In this document: one piece after another, positions 1 to 7,197 of the stretch
How positions within the stretch are numbered: the stretch's first letter is position 1
Layout: each line of letters opens with the position of its first letter
Assembly: GCA_014904985.1 (NCBI GenBank)
Contig: MU129127.1
Location: forward strand, 1-17,660
Reading direction: 5' to 3'
DNA from: Hydnum rufescens UP504
Lineage: Eukaryota; Basidiomycota; Agaricomycetes; Cantharellales; Hydnaceae
DNA: 17,660 nt
The notes under the pieces: model-generated
Databases searched by the model: none
What the model saw: only the letters and a program-made list of their open reading frames with translations
What the model was told of the DNA's origin: nothing
Made by a program: the position numbers and the translations under genes

Positions 1-444
1 TCAGTGAGTACTGCCTTGATCTGAACAATGTGAGGGCAGACCAATGGAACAAGAAATGAGATGACCATACTGCAATAACCACAAGGCAAAGAGCTGATAC
101 TGGCATGCATGGCAAGAAACTCTTGAAATGAATGGCTCCTTCACTCTTGTCATTTGAAAAATAGGCTTCATTGAGTACTGCTGAGATGCATGGGTGTTCA
201 TACAGACCAGAACAAGTCTATTGGAGCATGGTTTGGGTAAATCAGGATCAGCAGGATAATGAATTCCATATAGTGTACATACCTTGCCAAAAGTTTTGGC
301 ATGGTAGTTTCCTTTGGCCAAAGCAAGGGCAACTTTCCCCTTGACATCCTTTTGGGGAACATTGACAAGACCATAAAACAATGGGACCAACTTTTGGGCA
401 GCCTGCTTGAAGTGGTTGTGGAAATGCGAATGGGATGCCATGAT
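1..444 (-). CDS. Partial host gene, downstream exon; possible DUF6532-like fungal protein
   Basis: This reading frame is open on the minus strand from the window edge to a splice acceptor at 445/446. The product reads IMASHSHFHNHFKQAAQKLV, then FYGL and ALAKGNYHAKTF. That pattern (a helical stretch ending in an aromatic-rich YGL motif, then a basic segment) loosely recalls DUF6532 proteins, which are abundant and of unknown function in Agaricomycetes. The family call is from memory of the pattern and is weak. It joins in frame (phase 0) with the exon at 497-646. The last residues at the window edge are uncertain because the gene continues outside. No signal peptide or membrane segment is visible. 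Confidence 0.45.
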   Translation of the reverse strand: MMASHSHFHNHFKQAAQKLVPLFYGLVNVPQKDVKGKVALALAKGNYHAKTFGKVCTLYGIHYPADPDLPKPCSNRLVLVCMNTHASQQYSMKPIFQMTRVKEPFISRVSCHACQYQLFALWLLQYGHLISCSIGLPSHCSDQGSTH

Positions 445-496
445 CTGGTTGGTGATAGAATAAATCTCCAAAATGCATATTTTATGATGAACTTAC
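445..496 (-). other. Spliceosomal intron, 52 nt
   Basis: On the minus strand a perfect GTAAGT donor (complement of 491-496) is followed 52 nt later by an ACCAACCAG acceptor. Both neighbouring exons are open and in phase 0. An alternative acceptor at TTTGGAG would give a 31-nt intron, also in frame, but that is short for a fungus. The branch point is not convincing; CCAAC close to the acceptor is the best candidate. Confidence 0.5.
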
Positions 497-646
497 ATTC
501 TTGTGGAATTCTGCTGACTTCTTGAAGGATGGAATGCTTGGGTTGTCATGGCATGCAATTGCAAATGCATTGTTTACAAGCATATCTTGTTCACTCATGC
601 TTGCCCATGGGTTACTTATGAGTAGGGCGAGGCAGTAGAGAGATTT
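497..646 (-). pseudogene. Upstream exon of the flanking host gene, cut by the LTR element
   Basis: The minus-strand frame stays open from the donor at 496 up to 646, the last base before LTR1. It includes the segment NPWASMSEQDMLVNNAFAIA. An internal ATG lies at 596-598, but the frame is open for 16 more codons upstream, so the original start was probably further away and has been displaced by the element. An N-P-W/F start followed by an acidic-helical segment is again reminiscent of DUF6532 proteins, at low certainty. No matching upstream exon was recognised in the right flank. Confidence 0.4.
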
Positions 647-1121
647 TGTTAGTGGTGTTATAGATCCCTTAAGCCATGAGGCAACTTCATTCTTTTAAAC
701 AGGTTTACCATAGCTTTCTAAATCCTACCCAGTGGAAAGCTTCTCCTCACAGAGGAGTTTGGTGCTGCCCTGGGAATTGCCCCTTTTCTTTACATAGCCT
801 TCCTTAGTCATACTGCCTGTATGGAAAGAGCCGTGGCAATGCCCGGGGAATGCATCTTTTCTACCACCATCAACTGTCCGTCTCATAGAGTCGCAGACCT
901 GTTGATTACGCACTACACACTGTGCAACTCCCAGCTTTATGCCTAAACCTTCTTACTTTGCCCTAGTGGGCATAGAAACCCTAACCCTCCAGGAACTACT
1001 AGCCTGTCGGGCTAGGCGGAATGGTCTCAGTCCCACGGACTGGACTAATCCATTGGAACCGGAACCTCCTCCATCCTCCGGTCCCTCCCCACTCCTTAAT
1101 TCGGATACTACCGAATTAACA
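647..1121 (+). repeat. LTR1, 475 bp
   Basis: Starts TGTTAGTGG and ends GAATTAACA, giving a 5-bp terminal inverted repeat TGTTA/TAACA. It is identical to LTR2 except at 726. It contains the ATG at 939 that opens the long interior frame. Small stems are visible: CTCCTC/GAGGAG near 745, CAGTCC/GGACTG at 1028-1042, and TTAATTCGG/CCGAATTAA at 1096-1119. I see no convincing TATA box or AATAAA signal. Confidence 0.85.
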
Positions 1122-2582
1122 CTGGTGGAGTGTGTAAGAACTCCATCGGCGGGTCCCTACAGGACTGCCCATGGTTCGAACTCAGCACCCTCATCCTCCT
1201 TCTGCACACCTCCGGATGCAAATATTCGTGATTCGAACTTGCCTAACCCCCTGCCTTGCAGGGTGGACACCTCAAGAAGGGTGGCCACTCCCCTTAAAAA
1301 CTATGCTCTTCCATCCTTCAAGGATCGGTCTCCTGGAACTTCTGTTTCCAAACGAGCCTGCAGGTCACTTGTAGATGGAACTCTTAGCCCCCTCTCAGAC
1401 AGGGTGGATACCTCAAGAAGGGTGGTTACTCCCCTAAAGGAATGTGCGGAGCCAGTAGGGCTCAAGCCTGTGTGTCTCTCATCTCAATTATGTGAGACTA
1501 TCCATGCTTCACTTGAACGAGGTGGCAAGTACAATCCTTCCCAGGCTGTGAAGATCATTTCCACCTGGCTGGATTGGCTCCTACACGACTTAGATGTAGA
1601 TTCTGACTACTTCCTTAGTAAGGTCACTTCTGACCCCTCTGGGGGGCCAACCTGCCACAGATTAGACTCTACGCTAGCACGAGCGATCTGGCGATGTAAA
1701 GTCATTCTACAAGAAGTAGTCCGGGAAACCTCGTTGGCCCTCAAGATCATTCCCGACCTGGAGTGCCAATCCGAATGGCGTGACATCGAGCAGTCAGACC
1801 TCATGGTCAGGCTACCTTCCCTAAATCTACTCCAACTTGCAGTCTCCCGGGAAAGACGACGTCTCCGAGATATATTGGGTGTACTAGCCTCCTACCTAAG
1901 GAAACCAATCTCAGATCAAGGGAGCTACCCTGGGGCTGAGGGGAATAAGTACCCCTGGGTGGCATTTCCAAGGGTGTTACCCTTAATGTCCCCTGAATGG
2001 GAACCCCATCATAATTCAAGAACCTCTGAAGTGGAGCTCGGGTTCGAGTTCCAAACTGATATTAAGGTGTCCTGGAAGCCGGAGCCTGGATCTATAGGCC
2101 CAGGAGACGAACGAGATTGGAATGGCGCAACGTACCCACAATCGTGCCTGGGCCCATTTCCACACCATCCGGACACTCGAACCTTGATCGTGCATGTTCC
2201 CACCATTGGAAGGGAAGGACTGTTGCTACAAGATCATTACCCACGAACAGAACAGAGAGACGCGGATCCTGCATACAGCCCTGATACGGCAGACAGAAGT
2301 TTCTCCAGTACACTCAGGACCAGGCCTGAGCGTTGGTTTGAGCCCTGGGACCCAATCAAGGATGATAAGCACAACGCAGAGTTCACTGCGCGAGATTCTA
2401 AGACGTCGTCTCGATCACTAGGCCGTGCCGAAGGTCCTACTATTAAGTCGCCCCCCCAATCGAATGAGACCTTGGAGCTTCATGACAAGGTAGCCGTACC
2501 CGAGCCAAGAGAAGGATCCCGAGGGGATATCCCCATCACTTCACTTCACTTCAATCTCGAGTCGACTGTGAAATTCATATGA
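939..2582 (+). CDS. N-terminal segment of the long element frame (547 codons), unrecognised
   Basis: Starts at an ATG inside LTR1 (MPKPSYFALVG...) and runs through U5, the primer-site region and 1.4 kb of interior to a TGA at 2580-2582. I do not recognise the family; there is no CCHC knuckle or other clear Gag hallmark. The first 60 residues are proline-rich. Residues ~108-121 and ~155-168 form an internal repeat, RVDTSRRVATPLK and RVDTSRRVVTPLK. The middle third is leucine-rich and probably helical, and the remainder is Pro/Ser/Arg-rich. The TGA is in the same frame as the next open segment, with no other stop between, so this is probably the first part of a larger protein. The sequence is preserved unchanged in unit 2. 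It could be a derived Gag-like or accessory domain. Confidence 0.55.
   Translation: MPKPSYFALVGIETLTLQELLACRARRNGLSPTDWTNPLEPEPPPSSGPSPLLNSDTTELTLVECVRTPSAGPYRTAHGSNSAPSSSFCTPPDANIRDSNLPNPLPCRVDTSRRVATPLKNYALPSFKDRSPGTSVSKRACRSLVDGTLSPLSDRVDTSRRVVTPLKECAEPVGLKPVCLSSQLCETIHASLERGGKYNPSQAVKIISTWLDWLLHDLDVDSDYFLSKVTSDPSGGPTCHRLDSTLARAIWRCKVILQEVVRETSLALKIIPDLECQSEWRDIEQSDLMVRLPSLNLLQLAVSRERRRLRDILGVLASYLRKPISDQGSYPGAEGNKYPWVAFPRVLPLMSPEWEPHHNSRTSEVELGFEFQTDIKVSWKPEPGSIGPGDERDWNGATYPQSCLGPFPHHPDTRTLIVHVPTIGREGLLLQDHYPRTEQRDADPAYSPDTADRSFSSTLRTRPERWFEPWDPIKDDKHNAEFTARDSKTSSRSLGRAEGPTIKSPPQSNETLELHDKVAVPEPREGSRGDIPITSLHFNLESTVKFI
1123..1140 (+). other. Candidate primer-binding site, unit 1 (repeated at 9423-9440)
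   Basis: One base after the LTR end the sequence reads TGGTGGAGTGTGTAAG, starting with the TGG expected to pair with a tRNA CCA end. I cannot match it to a specific tRNA. Eight bases, AGTGTGTA at 1129-1136, are complementary to TACACACT at 914-921 in the LTR, so self-priming of the Tf1 type is an alternative. The long reading frame runs straight through this site. Confidence 0.4.
1259..1437 (+). repeat. Internal direct repeat, ~39 bp, period 141 bp (copy also at 9559-9737)
   Basis: CAGGGTGGACACCTCAAGAA at 1259 recurs at 1400 with only transitions separating the copies over about 37 bp. Weaker similarity extends ~25 bp upstream. Both copies code RVDTSRRV(A/V)TPLK in the same frame, 47 residues apart. 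Confidence 0.7.
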
Positions 2583-3821
2583 AACAATAACGGCAACGTG
2601 AACTTGAGTGCTACTGCAGTCGAAAAGGATAAGCATACACCACAAAACTGTCATCCACCGGCAGAACTCGCAATGGCCCCTGCTATGGAATCAGATGACG
2701 ACATACGACGGTTACCCCCACGAGTGGAAATGCTCCAGGAATGCAGCCCCCGACTCACGGATTGCACGAACGCTCAAAGCACAAAGATCAAGGGTTCCTC
2801 CCACGCATGTGAGATCAGAGCCGAGCGAAGATGCGGACCCAAGAGGGGCATTTGGGATAACGAGGCTAATGATACATCCCAAGATCCACGGCCATGTGCT
2901 CACCAGCATCCAAGGATCTGTGATCCTGGTGCAAGCGCAGGTCCAAATATGAAGCCTTGTCCTCGAACCCCCTCCTGGTCCTTAGTATCATTCGTCCGTA
3001 GATGCCAAAGGGGTCAGACCCCAAGCATCCGGGTACCGAGGTCCTGGGACAGCGAAGCTAACGACAGTGGAATAAAACTCGCAAGAGTCGAGGCGAAGGA
3101 GCCTCGTGGAAGTCTTCAAATGGATACATCACCTACTTGGTTTGGTGCAGCACAGTTCAAGACAACCGTAGGATTCAGACGAAACCCCCTGGGAAGCTAC
3201 TTTGAGTCCGTCAGAAGATGTCTCAGTTGGGTTATCCTTCATCAACGATTCTCGGATGCCTACTTTGTTGTCAGTTTCTACAAGATGATCCTGAATAGTG
3301 GGATTATACTCTATGACCTTGAGAACATTGACACAGACCTCCTTCGTGACATGACCCATACGTTGGAAGACAACACTGCTGATCTCACCTTCAAGACCGC
3401 CATTAAGAACCGTATCTTGCGTCATGTATACGAGCCAGCCAACACCTTTCTGTCTGAATTTAATGAACCCGTCCCAAAGAATTTCGAGCCCCTACGAACG
3501 TACGGGAGCACGTTGAAGAACTCTGGCCAACGAGCTCAGATTGAGATCTTGAATTTAAATACGAGTCGTCACCAACTAAACATTGTTACGACTAAGAACA
3601 AGGGACAGTCATTATGGGGCTGCTGCCTACCAATGGAAGAGTATGACGCTACATGGCGGCCCCCGTGGTCAAACGAGACCACGATGCATCTGTACAACGT
3701 AACAAGGAAAGTCCCACAACCGAGGGAAGAGTCAGTTGATATCCGACAGTGTGCCCCAAATCTCGAGACGGGTTCGCTCCAGACTTCAAATTGCGCAGAT
3801 GTTCAGAATACAACAGCCTGA
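2583..3821 (+). pseudogene. Second segment of the long frame: WW remnant plus HECT copy 1
   Basis: Open in the same frame as the preceding segment, between TGA at 2580 and TGA at 3819. The nominal GTG at 2598 is not a credible eukaryotic start and the first in-frame ATG is at 2673, so readthrough or a former sense codon is more likely. A WW-like stretch begins LPPRVEML (2712-2795). A HECT N-lobe fragment covers 3195-3482, with SYF, then HQRFSDAYFVVSFYKM, then DLENIDTDLL. An in-frame deletion of roughly 40 residues then joins LEDN to an RILRHV...FLSEFNEPVP stretch. This matches the NEDD4/Rsp5 order with the intervening part missing. The linker motif TTMHLYNVT follows at about 3678. The catalytic cysteine lobe is absent. 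Confidence 0.7.
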
Positions 3822-4952
3822 GGCTGTTCTAATGCTTGTGAGATCGAACCTAAACAGATCATAAGACCCAGATCTAGCATAGAATTCAACGCTCGGGACC
3901 CCGTAACAGTGTTGTCAAAGAATACTGGAACTCCCGTGTTCAAACTCGTTCATGGCTCAGGACTGGATCCAGCGCCTGACCCATATAGACCTACCACAGG
4001 AGGACCAGCATTAACTGAGGAATATCCACAAACATTAGAACAATCAGGTCCTTCAGTCAAGGAACTGTTTGGGAGTACTCGTACGGATTCACAATTGAGT
4101 GGTATTGGTCCATCGCCATCTCCGAACGATGTCAGGGCTCGTATGAGCAACCCCCCAGCGAAGGTTCCTAACGCCCATGATGTCGGATCTGGGAACCCCA
4201 ACCCTTCAAGCATTCGAAGCCTGCCAGGGAAGACCACCCGTAAGGGAGCTATGTGCTCCAAGGAACGGATACAGGGACCGCCATCACGGCCATTCTTGCT
4301 TACAACAGAGCCGTTTTCCCGCCAATGCTTAAGAATGCAAGATGTCGCATGTTATGACAAGGGCTCTCACTGCATGGGAGACCATGAGCATCAAGACGAT
4401 AAAACCATCAGTTACATGTCGACACTCATAACAAGCGAGACAATGCTGTCTTACGGTCCAGAGCTAGGACCAACTATGAAGAGGACGATGTCAATTGACG
4501 CAATCCTGTCCAAACGGACACCCTTCAGAACAGATCCTGGCAACATCGAAGATCCGAAAGGGCCTGCACACGAATTGTCGCGGTCTGACTCATCAATGAT
4601 GAGGTCATTCCCTGAACATTCGGACATACAAGGCATTGTGTACTACAGCAAGACTTGTATGGTAGCGAGCCCTGGACCAAGGATAAAGGACGAGCCCCCC
4701 AGTAATGTGTGTCAAGGCCGGGGACTGGGAACTACGGTGGAAAGTCCAGTAGCCAAAGGAAGAACCCCATATGGAGAAAGGATTTATGTACCCACGTTCA
4801 ACAGGGAAGCAGATGCTAAGGGAGAAAACCCGAACCCGGAATGGGTAGAATGGCCAGGCTCGAATCAGACAGTCATCGGAATGATGCGGCGCTACCACCT
4901 CCACAAGGGGACACGATCCAACGAAAGGGGCTCCTGCCTTCGAGCCTCATGA
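3822..4952 (+). pseudogene. Third segment of the long frame (Ser/Pro/Thr-rich), unrecognised
   Basis: The same frame stays open from the TGA at 3819 to a TGA at 4950-4952. The nominal GTG at 3909 is not a eukaryotic start; the first in-frame ATG is at 4143. The content is Ser/Pro/Thr/Arg-rich and disordered-looking. A stretch PAPDPYRP near 3975 faintly recalls the PDPF of Rsp5 C2 domains, but I do not claim a C2 domain. Unit 1 has CCC at 4829-4831 where unit 2 has CCCC, so the last ~40 residues here are out of frame relative to unit 2. In the unit 2 phase the end reads LPPPQGDTIQRKG, a WW remnant. Confidence 0.5.
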
Positions 4953-4960
4953 GTATTTGA

Positions 4961-6547
4961 GGAAACTACTCTAAACTTACCGAAAGATGGTTGGACTCGG
5001 CCATCTTCCATCGACAATTCCTGGATGCATACCTTATAACCGTCATTGAACACCGTATCTCACGTCGCATACAGGGACCATTCGACACCTTCATGTCTGG
5101 ATTTAGCCAGTTTATTGCACGAGAGCTCACTGATGCCCTGAGCAAGCATGTTACCGTCTGGGACCCAGGACCCAGGTGTAAGAACAAACCCGAGAATGGC
5201 ATCAGAAGGAACGTCGTTTGCACATCTGGATCCAACCGAGAACGAATGATAGAACTTGTCACTCGAAACCTAGAAGGGCTAACCTTCGTCAACATGCTTA
5301 AGAAAAGCAAGGATGGAAAGGATCCTTACCGTACAGCCTCGTGGAGTTCTATACTCCTACACGGAGCAACAGAGGCAGCCAGAGCCCGTATGACTACTGT
5401 AACGATCACAGAGATCTCATTCACGAACGGTAACAAAGTCACGGAGCCTCGACGTGACGTGACCAAGCCGACCAGAGTTCCTAAGACTCGCAAAGTGGGC
5501 GTGACCGTTGTATATGGGGACGGTATTCTAGAGTTTAAACTGAATGAGTCGGCTGACCTGTTCAGAACCGCAAAACCCAAGTCGATAGAAAGATCCTCAC
5601 GAGCTGGACATTCTGTCATGGCTGTGAGCACTGCCTTAGTCAGGAAGGACAAACATATGTCGCGAAATGGTTCTCCAGACTCAAGCTCCATTGCGAACAA
5701 GGAAGAGGAACGAAATTACGGATCACTCCTAAGAGCAACCACGGTTCTCCCACCTAGCCGCAAACTCCAGGTCCCAATTTGTACAGACAGTCAAGATACG
5801 ACAGGAGAGGACATCCTGAGGATGTACGACACCAAACCTAAACAAGGTTCCAAGCTCAGCAACTGGATCCAAGACAATATGCATGGTCATCCGAGCTTCG
5901 CCATAGCCCGGAACCACTACAAGGACGGGTTTCAAGATGCACTGCCCATGGGTCCCATTACACAACTGCCTCTGCAATTGATTGAATCTACGGTGCCTCT
6001 GTACAACGTAACCAAGCTGTTCAGGGCCCCAACCGCCCACAAAGCGAGTGTTGGTACGGTATTTAGGGACGACATTCCTGAACCCAAGACGAGATTCCCA
6101 CGGTTCTCACGTTCTGTCGTGATTGTCTGCATCCCTACGGCTGGAAAGAATAAGCACACTTCGAAAGACTGTTACCTGCGAACAGAATGGAGTAACAACA
6201 TAACCCCACCACCTCCACAAATGGACATGGTGCGGCAGAACGGATTTCAGTTTGCAACCCTTACAAGTACCCGAAGTACAATAGGCAAGAACCTGTTCGG
6301 ACCCAGACGAAAAACCCTGGACGCGGCCAAATGGTCCAGATCTCACATGAAGCCTACTAAGCGAATGGTTCTGGGAAAGCACTCTAAACTCATCAGAAAA
6401 TGTCTTGCTTGGGTCATCTCCCATCGACAATTTTCGGATGTCTGCTTCGTCGCCAGTTCCTACAAGATGATCCAGAAAAAAGGATTACATTCCTGGACCT
6501 CAAAAACACCGTTACAGACCTCTTTCATGGCGTGCCCTGGATCCTGA
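4961..6547 (+). pseudogene. Fourth segment: HECT copy 2, two WW remnants, start of HECT copy 3
   Basis: Opens after TGA at 4958-4960 with no ATG until 5093; the TTG at 4991 is not a eukaryotic start. HECT copy 2 (4988-5140) reads LDSAIFHRQFLDAY fused directly to VIEHRISRRI...FDTFMSGFSQFI, so about 80 central residues of the domain are deleted in frame. Further on come a WW-like remnant (5747-5814, LPPSRKLQV), the linker STVPLYNVT (~5985), a KNKH motif, and a WW remnant (6206-6286, PPPPQMDMVRQNG). Last comes the start of HECT copy 3 (6380-6481, AWVISHRQFSDVCFVASSYKM). The frame then shifts by one base at the A6 run 6476-6481, and the tail to the TGA at 6545 is nonsense. Confidence 0.7.
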
Positions 6548-7197
6548 AGAGCAACACTTCCAATCCCGTCATCGAAGGATTCACCATCACTGAAGATCAG
6601 CACGGCGGAATGGTCCATATCGAACCCAGGCCAGGTGGTACTGATATACTCGACACTGCGGGAAATAAGGAAGAATATGTCGAAACCGTCATTGAGTACC
6701 ATATCTCATGCAGCCTTGTTAGAGTCTTTGATGAGCGCGAGTTTAAGCTCCTCATTAGTGACATGCTTGTTATCGATGTCGATAACCCCTCTAAGGGCAT
6801 GTCTGAATCTTCCGAACCCATATCCGTATCAGGCCAGTTTACAACAAGAACTGAGAAGTGCCGTCATCTGGTCATACCCATGAGAGGGATTAAGAACCGA
6901 TCTCGCAAAACCTCACTAAATGTCGTACACCTCAGAGTCCGGCTAACACTCAGGCCATGTGGTTGGGTCATGTCGATAATAGAAACCCTCGACCAATTAC
7001 AAAGAATCAATAGGCCTAATGATGACAGAGGATACCCCTACCCAAGCAAGAACGGTTGGCAACAAATTGAAATCTATAAAGCTAGTTCAAGCACTGGCCT
7101 GCGTACAAGGTCTTATCGACGAACCCCACTATATGCCAAGAAGGGACCTACTACGGGAAGACCAACTTCCATGGGAGGGACCCTGTCCAGGGAATAA
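6482..7197 (+). pseudogene. HECT copy 3, best-preserved E3 ligase remnant (unit 1 only)
   Basis: This continues HECT copy 3 in the next frame after the A6 run. In order it contains ITFLDLKNTVTDL, the E2-side stretch with FTITEDQHGGMVHIEPRPGG, NKEEYVETVIEYHIS, then VRVFDEREFKLLISDM and VIDVDN, a SKGMSESSEPI segment, QFTTRTEK, and weakly QQIEIYKA. These follow the linear order of the NEDD4/Rsp5 HECT domain (VFDERELELL and QFTTGTSR are family landmarks). The part between YHIS and VFDER is deleted (about 20 residues). A cysteine near 7100 in another frame could be the decayed catalytic loop, but this is unconvincing. A domain in this state is unlikely to ligate ubiquitin. The frame ends at TAA 7195-7197. 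Confidence 0.75.

Noticed and set aside
1607..2313. Minus-strand open frames of 60-124 codons throughout both interiors
   Set aside because: They overlap the long plus-strand frame, lack recognisable domains, and have the length expected by chance opposite a stop-free frame.
2598..2600. GTG/TTG start codons at 2598, 3909, 4991 and their unit 2 equivalents
   Set aside because: This is eukaryotic DNA; these segments lie in frame with the upstream segment in unit 2 and lack ATG starts, so separate genes starting here are unlikely.
3960..4120. C2 domain of the captured ligase
   Set aside because: Only a PDPY fragment and scattered similarity; too weak to call.
6475..6482. Programmed -1 frameshift at the A6 run inside HECT copy 3
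   Set aside because: In the upstream reading frame the run does not form a canonical X XXY YYZ slippery heptamer, and unit 1 has another one-base homopolymer difference; a simple deletion explains it.
7085..7150. Catalytic cysteine loop of HECT copy 3
   Set aside because: A cysteine with loosely similar surroundings occurs near 7100, but in a different frame and with one-base differences in unit 2; not supportable.
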